A DNA stretch of 64,000 bases from Microcoleus sp. FACHB-1515. GTDB taxonomy: Bacteria > Cyanobacteriota > Cyanobacteriia > Elainellales > Elainellaceae. Every line of letters starts with the position of its first letter. Position 1 is the stretch's first letter. The position numbers and the translations under genes are program-made. Of this stretch, positions 16,478 through 24,914 are shown piece after piece. Under the pieces are notes generated by a model, which searched no databases, was not told the DNA's origin, and was given only the letters and a program-made list of their open reading frames with translations. The DNA is taken from contig NZ_JACJPO010000052.1 in assembly GCF_014696105.1 (NCBI RefSeq), positions 62,001 through 126,000 of the forward strand, given 5' to 3'.

Positions 16478-17554
16478 CTAATCGGCATATCCTAATCCGA
16501 GCAGCAGAAATAGAAAGAAGTTCGTCGCGATTGCCACTGCACCAAACCCGCTGCTAATTGCGAGGAATGCTTTGATCGATCGAGGAGTGCGCGACCATAG
16601 CAAAACGGCGGCTACGATCGCAGGAGCGATCGCCGCTGCGCTCAGCCAAGTTTGCAGAATTGTCGTGGCAATGGTCGAAGTATCAATTCCAAAACTGAAG
16701 CCGACAAATCCCGCAATTTCTCTGATTACCCAGCCAAAAACCTGCCAGCACAAACCAAAAATGCTTGCACTGATTCCCAGACTCAGCAGCACTCTAATTG
16801 CGCGGTTCGATCGCTGCCCCAACAGAGCAATGGTGGCGATCGTGGCCGCAATTCCGGTAGCGATCGCAAGCACCTGAACCATCAGGCTCCAAGTTTCTGG
16901 AACGATTCCGTAAGGCGTGACTGCATCGAACGGAACACGTCCCAAAAAGCTCCACCCAATCTGATACGCTCCCAATCCACACATCAAGCTCGCAAAGATT
17001 TTGGTCAGCTTGTTCGGACACTGCCAAGCGAAACTAGCGGCAATCAGACCAGCGGCGATCGACAGCCCTGTGCTAATCCAAAAGATACGAATTTCTCCTA
17101 ACTGCATCAGCAAATTGATTCCCCAATATTGCTGCTGAATCGATCGCAGTTCGGAAGCACTTAAACCCAAGTTCTTGACTTCATAAAGCTGAGAAATTAC
17201 GGGCGCATAAGTTGAGCCGACGTTCTCACACTCGATCGATTTGCCGTCAAAAAAAGCGTCGCAACGGCTGAACTGATAGTCATCAAATTGATATTGGGAA
17301 TCGCGACTTAAGTTTACTTTAAGCAGGCGATTTTGAATCTCAGCTTGACACTCGAACTGTTGATTTTCACGAGTACAAGTGAAGATGCGATTTGGTAAAT
17401 GGACGATCGAATCGGCGCGAATTGCCAAGCTTGCAAACGGCGTGTACTTCGGAACGCGGGGCGCGTTGGACGTGAGCAGCATCAAAAATGCGATCGTCAC
17501 AACAGCCCACAGCGCGATCGCAAATCGAGAGAAAAATAATCTGGCTCTTCGCAT
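16478..17554 (-). CDS. Multi-pass membrane protein of unknown family
   Basis: 358 residues. A first hydrophobic segment at 10-30 is followed by an extracytoplasmic region of about 120 residues with three Cys (FTCTREN, FECQAE, FSRCDAF, and a fourth in IECENVG), which may form disulfides. Then come six or so transmembrane helices up to the C-terminus. I recognise no domain. The extracellular Cys-rich loop plus multiple helices suggests a sensor or transporter component, but that is speculation. It is convergent with the FAS1 gene; its upstream region has a 23-base tandem repeat. Confidence 0.65.
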   Translation of the reverse strand: MRRARLFFSRFAIALWAVVTIAFLMLLTSNAPRVPKYTPFASLAIRADSIVHLPNRIFTCTRENQQFECQAEIQNRLLKVNLSRDSQYQFDDYQFSRCDAFFDGKSIECENVGSTYAPVISQLYEVKNLGLSASELRSIQQQYWGINLLMQLGEIRIFWISTGLSIAAGLIAASFAWQCPNKLTKIFASLMCGLGAYQIGWSFLGRVPFDAVTPYGIVPETWSLMVQVLAIATGIAATIATIALLGQRSNRAIRVLLSLGISASIFGLCWQVFGWVIREIAGFVGFSFGIDTSTIATTILQTWLSAAAIAPAIVAAVLLWSRTPRSIKAFLAISSGFGAVAIATNFFLFLLLGLGYAD

Positions 17555-17628
17555 CGTTTTTCCTCATGCGGTTTGAATCGATGCGCTCCCTGACTTTCTG
17601 GGTTCAATTCATTCTCCTGCTTTATATT

Positions 17629-17669
17629 CGCTTTATGCAATCTTTGCTCTTCGCTTCATGCAATCTTTA
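17629..17669. repeat. 23-base tandem direct repeat, two units
   Basis: CGCTTTATGCAATCTTTG at 17629 and CGCTTCATGCAATCTTTA at 17652, differing at two of 18 positions, with the units 23 bases apart. Lies in the divergent gap between the membrane protein (16478-17554) and the M20 amidohydrolase; could be a regulator site. Confidence 0.45.
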
Positions 17670-17819
17670 ATTACTAAATTAAAAATCACTCAATTGAAGT
17701 GAGATGGGCAAAATCCCGCTTTCAGGAACGGGCGATCGCTGTTATCTGCATCACGAAAGACGGTAAAGAATCTTAACTTCTGCATATCATGAGGGAATGT
17801 TCCTCCGCATGATCCGCCG

Positions 17820-18998
17820 ATGCTCAGCCGAATTAAAGACCTTGCCGCCAACCTTGCCCCTCGCCTGATCGAGATTCGCCGCCACCTGCACAGTCATCCG
17901 GAACTGAGCGGGCAGGAATATCAAACTGCCGCGTATGTGGCAGGCGTTCTCTCCTCATCTGGACTGCATGTGCAAGAGCTAGTCGGCAAAACTGGGGTAG
18001 TCGGTGAACTTGACGGCACAGGACAAGACGATCGCCTGCTTGCCATCCGCACAGACATGGACGCTCTGCCGATTCAAGAACGCACCGGATTAGACTACGC
18101 TTCGCGCCAGCCGGGAATCATGCACGCTTGCGGTCACGATGTCCACACGACGGTCGGTTTGGGAACGGCGATGATTTTGGCGCAGTTGGGCGAACCGCTG
18201 CCGGGAAAAATTCGCTTTTTGTTTCAGCCTGCCGAGGAGACAGCACAAGGATCGTCGTGGATGGTGAAAGATGGCGTTATGCAAAACGTCAGTTCAATTT
18301 TTAGCGTTCATGTGTTTCCTACAATTCCCGGCGGATCGATCGGCATTCGCTACGGCGCACTCACCGCTGCCGCCGACGATTTGGAACTGGTGATCATGGG
18401 CGAATCGGGTCACGGCGCAAGACCACATGAAGCGATCGATGCTATCTGGATCGCTTCTCAGGTGATCACCGCTCTTCAGCAGGCAATTAGCCGCACCCAA
18501 AATCCGCTTAGACCGATTGTGCTGACGATCGGGCAGATCAGTGGCGGACGTGCGCCAAACGTGATTGCCGATCAGGTGCGACTGCTGGGGACGGTGCGAT
18601 CGCTCGATCCAGAAACCAGTGCCATGCTGCCAACCTGGATTGAAAACATTGTGGCGAGCGTCTGTCAAACTTACGGCGCCAAGTATGAAATGAACTATCG
18701 GCGCGGCGTACCTTCGGTGCAGAACGATCCGGCCTTGACGCAACTGATGGAAGCTGCTGCTGAAGAAGCATGGGGGCGCGATCGCGTGCAGCTTCTCATG
18801 GAGCCGTCTTTGGGAGCCGAAGATTTTTCGATCTACCTCGACCATGCGCCCGGAACCATGTTTCGCTTGGGCGTCGCTTTTGCCGATCGTCCCAACTACC
18901 CACTGCACCATCCACAGTTTCACGTCGAAGAATCCTGCATTGTTACGGGTGTCGTCACAATGGCGTATGCCGCCTATCGGTACTGGCAGACTCGATGA
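17820..18998 (+). CDS. M20 family amidohydrolase
   Basis: 392 residues. M20D-type peptidase/amidohydrolase with RRHLHSHPELSGQEYQTA at the start, the metal-ligand motif HACGHDVHTT (about 100-109), FQPAEETAQGS with the catalytic Glu, and the final LHHPQFHVEE. Likely an N-acyl-amino acid, IAA-amino acid or hippurate-type amidohydrolase releasing an amino acid; the substrate cannot be read from sequence. Cytoplasmic, with two zinc or manganese ions in the active site. Monocistronic from position and spacing. Confidence 0.9.
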   Translation: MLSRIKDLAANLAPRLIEIRRHLHSHPELSGQEYQTAAYVAGVLSSSGLHVQELVGKTGVVGELDGTGQDDRLLAIRTDMDALPIQERTGLDYASRQPGIMHACGHDVHTTVGLGTAMILAQLGEPLPGKIRFLFQPAEETAQGSSWMVKDGVMQNVSSIFSVHVFPTIPGGSIGIRYGALTAAADDLELVIMGESGHGARPHEAIDAIWIASQVITALQQAISRTQNPLRPIVLTIGQISGGRAPNVIADQVRLLGTVRSLDPETSAMLPTWIENIVASVCQTYGAKYEMNYRRGVPSVQNDPALTQLMEAAAEEAWGRDRVQLLMEPSLGAEDFSIYLDHAPGTMFRLGVAFADRPNYPLHHPQFHVEESCIVTGVVTMAYAAYRYWQTR

Positions 18999-19068
18999 AT
19001 TCCTCCAGAGAGATGCGATCGCCCTTGCAAGCAGGTAACTTACTTGAAACATAACAGAGGAATTTGCG

Positions 19069-19338
19069 ATGGCTTCACCTACACCGCTCAAAGGCTTGGA
19101 ACTGATCGACTGCGCGAAGGCCAATGCGAAACAGGGCATTGAAACGGCGGCTGAACTATGCGGCTACGGCAGCGACTACAGCCAGTTTCAGCAGGAACTC
19201 AAGCAGGCTTGTCAAGCGATCGGCGTGGAGGTGAATGAACTAAGCGATTTGCTCACGGATGTCGATCGCCCCACTGCGACCATTCAGCTTGACCCGCCCG
19301 GAGTCGAAATTGGACCAGGATTAGACGGAAATTTGTGA
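19069..19338 (+). CDS. Small protein of unknown function
   Basis: 89 residues, MASPTPLKGLELIDCAKANAK followed by a helical segment rich in A, Q and E with CGYGSDYSQFQQELKQACQ, and a proline-rich acidic tail (IQLDPPGVEIGPGLDGNL). GAGG lies about eight bases before the ATG. Resembles a family of small cyanobacterial proteins without a known function, but I cannot name it. It lies between the M20 gene and sigF (convergent). Confidence 0.6.
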   Translation: MASPTPLKGLELIDCAKANAKQGIETAAELCGYGSDYSQFQQELKQACQAIGVEVNELSDLLTDVDRPTATIQLDPPGVEIGPGLDGNL

Positions 19339-19401
19339 AGCGCAAAACGGCGATCGATTCCGTTAGGGCGATCGCTGTTTTACCAATCTTGCTAGCCAAA
19401 A

Positions 19402-20181
19402 CTAGCTGCCTAAGCCAAGCATCGACTTTTTCAGCAGATGCAGTCCTTTCTTGACGCGACGCGAAACGGTGACAGCGCTGATGCCTAATCGCTCTGCCGT
19501 TTCTTTTTGCGTCAGGTCGTGTAGGAAAACAAATTCCAAAACTTCGCGAGTGCGCTTCTCAAGCTGAATTAGCGCTTGCTGCAAGCGAATTTGGTCTTCT
19601 TGAGCAAGCTGGAAGCTGCGGTATTGCGGGTCGGGCAGCAGTTCAACTAGCGAGGCGGAGCCTTCTTCTTCGTCGCGCATGGGCGCATCGAGGCTGAGGG
19701 GCGATCGATTGCGGTGCGCCAAGCGAATTTCTTGCCACTCTTCGATCGGAATGTCAAGGGCGGCGGCAAGTTCGGCATCGGTCGGCTGGCGATCGAGTTG
19801 CTGCCGTAGTTCGCGCGTCATGTGGACGGCCTGACGCTGCAAAGCTTGCCAGCGGCGGGGAATGCGGACGGGACAGCCTTTGTCGCGCAGGTAGTGCTGA
19901 ATCTCGCCACGAATGTAGGGAATGGCGAACGAGCTAAAGGCGTGGCCTTTGGCCATATCGAAACGCTCGATCGCGCGAATTAGCCCTAAACTGCCAACCT
20001 GTAGCAAATCCTCATAACTCTCAGTGCACTGATTGATCCAGTGATGCGCTTCTTTCCGAACCAAGCCGAGGTTGAGCTGCACAAGCTGATTGCGAACAGA
20101 GGCGGAAGGCGACTTTTGATATTCTCGCAGCAGTTGCAGGCTTTCGCTCTTTAGCTCTTTCGTGACGGAGGTAGGCATCAT
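19402..20181 (-). CDS. sigF: RNA polymerase sigma factor SigF (group 3)
   Basis: 259 residues from ATG 20181 (GTG at 20205 is in frame but adds an atypical leader). Region 2 shows NLGLVRKEAHHWINQCTESYEDLLQVG, GLIRAIERFDMAKGHAFSSFA and IRGEIQHYLRDKG; region 4 has EKRTREVLEFVFLHDLTQKETAERLGISAVTVSRR, the HTH for -35 recognition. It matches cyanobacterial SigF, which in Synechocystis controls pilus formation, motility and phototaxis genes. The factor is transcribed away from the natD-like gene, with a 376-base shared upstream region. No anti-sigma factor gene is adjacent. Confidence 0.93.
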   Translation of the reverse strand: MMPTSVTKELKSESLQLLREYQKSPSASVRNQLVQLNLGLVRKEAHHWINQCTESYEDLLQVGSLGLIRAIERFDMAKGHAFSSFAIPYIRGEIQHYLRDKGCPVRIPRRWQALQRQAVHMTRELRQQLDRQPTDAELAAALDIPIEEWQEIRLAHRNRSPLSLDAPMRDEEEGSASLVELLPDPQYRSFQLAQEDQIRLQQALIQLEKRTREVLEFVFLHDLTQKETAERLGISAVTVSRRVKKGLHLLKKSMLGLGS

Positions 20182-20557
20182 AGACGATTTCAGGTAGGTA
20201 AGCACTCGATTTGATAGTCTTCGTTCAGCAAGCGGGTTGCGATCGAAATCATCACCTGCTGCCGCTGAAGCTGCCCAATGCAGATAAAGTTATTCGTTCG
20301 CTTGATTCGCGTACAACTGCAATTTCACGGAACTCAATTCCTGATGTGCCTCGGAATTTCCTAGACTATTGTTACATCGATTGCCGAGATCAGCGTTGCT
20401 TGCAGTAAGAAAGCAAAGTGCGATCGCAATCTGTTAAAGAGAGTGTGAAGCAGCAGCAACATCTTCTTTCAGACAGATGACTAAACTTGAGATGCTCTTA
20501 GCCCTGATTTCGTGTAGACTCCATCTTCTCACAGAACGACGATTCGACTGAAAATTT
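20182..20557. other. Divergent intergenic region between sigF and natD
   Basis: 376 bases without a convincing gene. A short open frame at 20211-20408 is not supported by codon use or a ribosome-binding site. Promoters for both genes must lie here. A TAGACT (20514-20519) about 40 bases before natD is a possible -10, with no clear -35. Confidence 0.6.
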
Positions 20558-21424
20558 ATGACGGCAGAAATTATTCAACTTCTTATGAACGGCATTGCCG
20601 TTGGCAGCATTATTGCGCTGGCCGCTGTTGGCTTGACGCTCACTTATGGAATTTTGCGGCTCTCCAATTTCGCACATGGCGACTTCATGACCTTGGGCGC
20701 GTACTTTAGCTTGCTGATGAACGCGATCGGCCTTCCGATTTGGCTGGCGATCGCCGTCGGTGCCGCTTTGACCATTGCTGTCGCCCTTTTATGCGAAAAA
20801 CTGCTGTGGTCGCCCATGCGCGATCGCCGCGCCACCTCGACTACGCTGATCATCATTTCGATCGGACTCGCTTTATTTCTACGCAACGGCATTATCTTGA
20901 TTTGGGGCGGCGCTAACCAGTCGTATGAACTGCCTGTGATCAGCGCGATCAATTTTTTTGGTCTGCGGATTCCGTTCTACCGTCTGATCGTGGTTGGATT
21001 GGCACTGCTGGCGATCGTCAGCCTGCATTTGCTGCTGCAAAATACCAAAATTGGCAAGGCGATGCGAGCGGTTGCGGACAACACCGACCTGGCGCGAGTG
21101 TCGGGGATCAACGTCGATCGCGTTGTGATTTGGACTTGGGTGATTGCGGCGGGACTGACTGCCTTGGGTGGCGGCATGTACGGCATCATTACCGCTGTGC
21201 GTCCGAATATGGGCTGGTTTTTGATTTTGCCGATGTTTGCCTCGGTGATTTTGGGCGGAATTGGCAATCCGTATGGCGCGATCGCCGGAGCGTTTGTGAT
21301 TGGCATTGCCCAAGAAGTGAGCAGCTATTGGCTTCCTTCGGAATACAAGCTAGGGATTGCCCTAATGATCATGGTGGCCGTGCTGCTGGTGCGTCCGCAG
21401 GGCATTTTTCGCGGCACAATGTAG
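20558..21424 (+). CDS. natD: Branched-chain/neutral amino acid ABC permease, NatD/LivH type
   Basis: 288 residues, eight or so transmembrane helices. The LivH opening GIAVGSIIALAAVGLTLTYGILRLSNFAHGDF and the EAA-like loop KAMRAVADNTDLARVSGINVDRV with LGGIGNPYGAIAGAF are clear. In cyanobacteria the N-I neutral amino acid transporter (NatABCDE) has its genes scattered through the genome, and NatD is the stand-alone LivH-like permease of this length; UrtB, the other candidate, is longer and sits in the urt cluster. Plasma membrane. A hairpin after the stop could terminate both natD and, on the other strand, psaX. Confidence 0.85.
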   Translation: MTAEIIQLLMNGIAVGSIIALAAVGLTLTYGILRLSNFAHGDFMTLGAYFSLLMNAIGLPIWLAIAVGAALTIAVALLCEKLLWSPMRDRRATSTTLIIISIGLALFLRNGIILIWGGANQSYELPVISAINFFGLRIPFYRLIVVGLALLAIVSLHLLLQNTKIGKAMRAVADNTDLARVSGINVDRVVIWTWVIAAGLTALGGGMYGIITAVRPNMGWFLILPMFASVILGGIGNPYGAIAGAFVIGIAQEVSSYWLPSEYKLGIALMIMVAVLLVRPQGIFRGTM

Positions 21425-21435
21425 CCGGAATTCAA

Positions 21436-21470
21436 CAAAAAGCTGGAGACGCAAAATTGCAGCCTCCAGC
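21436..21470 (-). terminator. Terminator of psaX (possibly bidirectional)
   Basis: On the minus strand GCTGGAG (21464-21470) pairs with CTCCAGC, followed by TTTTT. The inner part also pairs (GCAATTTTGC). On the plus strand, the same stem is followed by GATCGAATTTTTG, so it may also end natD transcripts. Confidence 0.7.
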
Positions 21471-21490
21471 GATCGAATTTTTGATGCAGT

Positions 21491-21634
21491 TTAGTGAAGA
21501 ATGCCGAAGTAAAAAGCGGCAATCAAAAAGTTACCTGCCAGCAGCAGCAGCGCCCAAAAGGTGCGGTAGGGGTAGGGCGGTTTTCTGCCGCCGATCACAG
21601 GAGGTTCTGACCCAGGAGCAGATTTAGCAGTCAT
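21491..21634 (-). CDS. psaX: Photosystem I subunit PsaX
   Basis: A 47-residue protein too short for the usual cut-offs. It has a soluble N-terminus (MTAKSAPGSEPPVIGG), then KPPYPYRTFWALLLLAGNF and LIAAFYFGILH. The core YxxRTFWAxLLLAxNFLxAAxYFGIL matches the single-helix PsaX seen in the Thermosynechococcus photosystem I structure, where it binds a chlorophyll at the periphery of the PsaA/PsaB core. AGAGGA lies about ten bases before the ATG. PsaX occurs in only part of the cyanobacteria. The N-terminal extension is about ten residues longer than in Thermosynechococcus. It is downstream of lipA's upstream gap and is convergent with natD. Confidence 0.92.
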   Translation of the reverse strand: MTAKSAPGSEPPVIGGRKPPYPYRTFWALLLLAGNFLIAAFYFGILH

Positions 21635-21774
21635 ACGTGAAATTTCCTCTAGTAAACTTCAGTAATCCCATGCGGGATCGTTTACTCATTATTCAATTAA
21701 ACGTACCCCGACAAATCTTCCTTGTGGCAAAATTCAATCTTGCTGTTTCTGCTTCTCAAGGCGAATTTTGCGAG

Positions 21775-22674
21775 TTACGACTCCTCTCCCGCATGATAGG
21801 AACTGCGGACTAGCGGAGCAGAGCGGACATGTGAAAAGCCCATTTCGCGTGCAATGTTGCCCAGTCGATCGAATTCTTTTGGCGTCCAATATCTCTGCAC
21901 AGGCAGATGCAAAAGCGAAGGACGCATGTACTGCCCGATCGTGACGCGATCGCAATCGATCGCCCGGAGATCTCGCAAGGTTTCGATAATTTCAGCCTCC
22001 GTTTCACCATGACCGACCATCAAACCGGACTTGGTGGGAATCGTGGGATCGATCGATTTAACCGTTTGAAGGACTTGGAGAGATCGATCGTATTTTGCGC
22101 CGCGCCGGACAGGAGCTTGCAGGCGACGAACCGTTTCAATGTTGTGGTTATAGCAGGCGGGTCGGGCGCGAACGACAGTGGCAATGCGATCGATTTGTGA
22201 ACCGTGACCGCCCCAGAAATCCGGCGTCAGAACTTCGATTTGCGTGTCGGGATTGGAATTACGAATCGTCTGCATCGTTTGTGCGAACCAACCTGCACCT
22301 TGATCCGGCAAATCATCCCGCGCAACCGAAGTCAGAACAACGTAGCGCAAACCGAGGAGGGCAACTGATTCTGCGACTTTTTGCGGTTCGTCGGGGTCGA
22401 GCGGCATCGGAGCGTGGCCTTTATCGACCTGACAAAAGCCGCACGATCGCGTGCAGGTTGGTCCCATCAGCAGAAACGTGGCGGTTTTTTGGGCGTAACA
22501 TTCGCCGCGATTTGGGCAGCGGCCTTCTTCACAAATCGTGTGAATCTGCCGCTGCTTGATGACTTGCTGAACAGTAGAAATTTCGCTGGCTTTGCCGATC
22601 GAGCCTTTCAACCAAGTAGGCAGTTTTTCGGATGGCGGTTCGATCGGGCGGCGAGAAGAAGTCGGTGGATTCAC
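21775..22674 (-). CDS. lipA: Lipoyl synthase
   Basis: 299 residues, radical SAM enzyme that inserts two sulfur atoms into octanoyl-lipoyl domains. Auxiliary cluster motif [12 protein letters not shown] (CX4CX5C) near 49-60 and the radical SAM motif CTRSCGFC (CX3CX2C), then [15 protein letters not shown], and the RSSYHAGE tail, whose Arg-Ser-Ser-Tyr motif is also conserved. Cyanobacteria usually carry two LipA paralogues; this is of the shorter type. Cytoplasmic. Monocistronic, transcribed towards psaX. Confidence 0.96.
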   Translation of the reverse strand: MNPPTSSRRPIEPPSEKLPTWLKGSIGKASEISTVQQVIKQRQIHTICEEGRCPNRGECYAQKTATFLLMGPTCTRSCGFCQVDKGHAPMPLDPDEPQKVAESVALLGLRYVVLTSVARDDLPDQGAGWFAQTMQTIRNSNPDTQIEVLTPDFWGGHGSQIDRIATVVRARPACYNHNIETVRRLQAPVRRGAKYDRSLQVLQTVKSIDPTIPTKSGLMVGHGETEAEIIETLRDLRAIDCDRVTIGQYMRPSLLHLPVQRYWTPKEFDRLGNIAREMGFSHVRSAPLVRSSYHAGEES

Positions 22675-22950
22675 AGCAAATGGAAGACGATCGGGACTGT
22701 TTCGATTCTAATGAGCAATCTGGCTGTGGAGAAACTTGGTAATTTGGGCTATCTAATGAAAGTGTGGCGTTTGCCGCAAGCTGAAGTCAGTCGATCGCAG
22801 CAACGCTGCCAGCAGTTAAACTAGTTGCTGTTGGCGCAAGTTAGCCCGATCGCGGCTTCTCGCTGCTTTGCACTCTACCTTGGCTTTGCTCCATCCCAAA
22901 TTGCAGGAGAAAAGCTTTCGATCGTTCCAGTCACTTCACAGGAGTCCGTT

Positions 22951-23487
22951 GTGGCAAGTCACAAAATTCTCGTCATTGATGACAGCCGAGTCATTCGCAA
23001 CATGGTACGCGATATGTTGCCGAAAGGTAACTTTCAAGTCCTGGAAGCCAAAGACGGAGTGGAAGGACTCAACGCCATTCAGCAAGAGCGGCCAAATTTG
23101 ATCATGCTCGACTTTCTGCTGCCGCGCTTGAGCGGTTGGGAAGTGTTTCAAAAGATTAATGCACAGGCGAATTTGCGAGCGCCCTTGGTGCTGATGTCCG
23201 GTCGCAAAGAAGAAGTGACCGAAAAAATTCCCGAACCGTTCGAGTATTTCGAGTTCATCGAAAAGCCGTTTGAGCAGCGCGAACTCGTCGAGGCGATTCG
23301 ATCGGCAATGGCGAAGTACAAGAAATGGCCGCAGCCGACGCCTGCACAGGTCGCCACCGTCGCCGACGCGGGCAGCGCAGATGTTGCCGCGCTCAACCAA
23401 AAGGTCGAAAAAATGCAGGCCGAAATTGACCTGCTCAAAAAGCAAATGGGTCAGCTTTTGACATTCATTCGCCAGAAGTTAAAGTAG
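22951..23487 (+). CDS. Response regulator, receiver domain with C-terminal coiled coil
   Basis: 178 residues from GTG 22951, chosen because AGGAG lies six bases before it and the receiver begins at once (KILVIDDS). The longer frame from 22825 is not supported. Acidic pair Asp10-Asp11, phosphoacceptor Asp54 in IMLDFLLPRLSG, Ser in place of Thr in LMSGRKEE, and Lys in FIEKPF. After residue 115 there is an alanine/proline linker, then a short coiled coil (LNQKVEKMQAEIDLLKKQMGQLL). No DNA-binding domain, so it probably signals through protein contacts. No kinase is adjacent. It precedes the cold-shock gene by 33 bases. Confidence 0.85.
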   Translation: MASHKILVIDDSRVIRNMVRDMLPKGNFQVLEAKDGVEGLNAIQQERPNLIMLDFLLPRLSGWEVFQKINAQANLRAPLVLMSGRKEEVTEKIPEPFEYFEFIEKPFEQRELVEAIRSAMAKYKKWPQPTPAQVATVADAGSADVAALNQKVEKMQAEIDLLKKQMGQLLTFIRQKLK

Positions 23488-23520
23488 ACCAACAGCAAGT
23501 TCGTTTGACTCAAAGTCAGC

Positions 23521-23838
23521 ATGAAATCCGATTTGCACAAGGGTCAACTCGTTACTTGGAAGGACGACCGAGGTTTTGGATTCATTCAGCCCAGCGAGGG
23601 CGGCAAAGAAGTTTTTCTCCATATTTCTCAGGTGAAAACCGTAACTCGCCGTCCTCAAGTCGGAGACACAATTTTCTATCAGTTGGCAACTGATCAAGCT
23701 GGCAAAATTTACGCCTCTAACGCTCGAATTGTTGGAGCAACCGCCCAAGCTCTGGCAACCAGTGCCAGCGATCGCCGCAACGAACCACTTCATCTTCAAC
23801 TTGGATTGAGGTTGCGCTGCTGTCTACGTTGCCTGTAG
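23521..23838 (+). CDS. Cold-shock domain protein (probably 5' half of a CSD-DUF1294 gene)
   Basis: 105 residues; the first 70 form a CSD with the RNP-like WKDDRGFGFIQPSEGGKEVFLHISQV. The rest (residues 80-105, NEPLHLQLGLRLRCCLRCL) looks like out-of-frame reading. Many bacteria, including cyanobacteria, have one protein with an N-terminal CSD, a variable linker and a C-terminal DUF1294 membrane domain; here the DUF1294 part is in another frame from 23721 on. A one-base deletion between 23721 and about 23838 would explain this. Binds RNA/DNA by family inference. Confidence 0.7.
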   Translation: MKSDLHKGQLVTWKDDRGFGFIQPSEGGKEVFLHISQVKTVTRRPQVGDTIFYQLATDQAGKIYASNARIVGATAQALATSASDRRNEPLHLQLGLRLRCCLRCL

Positions 23839-24179
23839 GGGGAGTGATTCATCTGGCATTAACAGCGGTCAACTCAATTCCGCTGCTTTTGTACTGCGTC
23901 ATGAGTCTGCTGAGCTTTGCGCTGTATCGTGACGATAAATATCGTGCTGAGCAAGGCAAATGGCGAGTTCCAGAAGGCAATTTGCTTCTGTTCGACCTGC
24001 TGGGTGGCTGGATCGGCGGCTTCGTTGCACAGCGAACGTTTCACCACAAGATCAGCAAGACCTCATATCAGTTTTTGTTTCGATCGATCGTCGCTCTCCA
24101 CCTTGCTTTTTGGTTTGACTCACTCCTCTTGAGTGAAGCGCTGTTGAAGTTGATCGGGAATCGTCTTTTAATAAGTTGA
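23829..24179 (+). CDS. DUF1294 membrane domain (probable frameshifted 3' half)
   Basis: 116 residues from TTG 23829, which has no ribosome-binding site; the same frame is open from 23721. The body has the DUF1294 pattern LLLYCVMSLLSFALYRDDKYRA, GKWRVPEGNLLLFDLLGGWIGGFVAQR and FHHKISKTSYQ, with three transmembrane segments. It lies in the -1 frame relative to the CSD and overlaps its end by ten bases. Either a disrupted CSD-DUF1294 gene, a sequencing error, or two coupled ORFs. Function of DUF1294 is unknown. Confidence 0.65.
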   Translation: MPVGGVIHLALTAVNSIPLLLYCVMSLLSFALYRDDKYRAEQGKWRVPEGNLLLFDLLGGWIGGFVAQRTFHHKISKTSYQFLFRSIVALHLAFWFDSLLLSEALLKLIGNRLLIS

Positions 24180-24196
24180 GGAGTGCGATCGCACTT

Positions 24197-24766
24197 CTAC
24201 TCCAGCTCGCGCCGACCTTCCAATGCCCGCGCCAGCGTCACCTCGTCGGCATATTCCAGGTCGCCGCCCATCGGCAAACCAAAAGCAATTCGCGTCACTT
24301 TCGTAAACGGCTTGAGCAGTTGGCCGACATACAGCGTTGTGGTGTCGCCTTCAACGCTCGGACTGATCGCCAAAATTACTTCTTTAATGCTCTGCTGGCT
24401 GACGCGCCGGACGAGCGAAACAATGTGAAGCTGGTCGGGACCGATGCCGTCCATCGGTGAGATCAAGCCGCCCAAGACGTGATATTTGCCGCGATATTCT
24501 CGCGTTTTCTCCAGAGCGATTACGTCACGCGAATCGGCAACGACGCAAATCGTGTTTTGATCGCGGCTGGGCGATCGACAAATTTCGCAAACGGGTTCAG
24601 CCGAAAAGTGAAAGCACACCGAACACAGGCCGACTTGCGATCGCGCCTCGACAAGGGCTTGAGCCAGCGCATGAACTTCGGCTTCGGGGCGTTTGAGGAC
24701 ATGCAGCGCCAGCCGTTGAGCCGTTTTGGGGCCAACACCAGGCAAGCGCTGAAACTGCTCGATCAA
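24197..24766 (-). CDS. recR: Recombination protein RecR
   Basis: Acts with RecF/RecO in loading RecA at gaps. 189 residues from TTG 24766: the HhH motif [15 protein letters not shown], a Cys4 zinc finger (CSVC...CEIC), Toprim strand ICVVADSRD, and the conserved [16 protein letters not shown]. The start is odd. Homologues have [10 protein letters not shown] before IEQ, and those codons are present up to 24793 (TVYTRPLAR), with GGAGGA at 24800-24805 in the right place for a start at CTC 24796 or ACG 24793; but there is no ATG, GTG or TTG there, and an in-frame TGA lies at 24809-24811. TTG 24766 has no ribosome-binding site but overlaps (TTGA) the stop of a 21-codon ORF starting at ATG 24828. 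Confidence 0.93.
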   Translation of the reverse strand: MIEQFQRLPGVGPKTAQRLALHVLKRPEAEVHALAQALVEARSQVGLCSVCFHFSAEPVCEICRSPSRDQNTICVVADSRDVIALEKTREYRGKYHVLGGLISPMDGIGPDQLHIVSLVRRVSQQSIKEVILAISPSVEGDTTTLYVGQLLKPFTKVTRIAFGLPMGGDLEYADEVTLARALEGRRELE

Positions 24767-24914
24767 GCGAGCGAGGGGGCGTGTGTAAACCGTGAGTCTT
24801 CCTCCAATTCAACCCAAAGCTTGATCATAGCGACTGGTGGCGCACTGGTGCGATCGCATCCACAGCCGAACTTGTTCGCCTTGCCGAACTTTGGCAGCAG
24901 CAATCTCCGATCGA

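Noticed and set aside
18294-19139. 281-residue minus-strand open frame antisense to the M20 gene
   Set aside because: No recognisable domain or ribosome-binding site. The plus-strand gene has all M20 motifs across the same bases.
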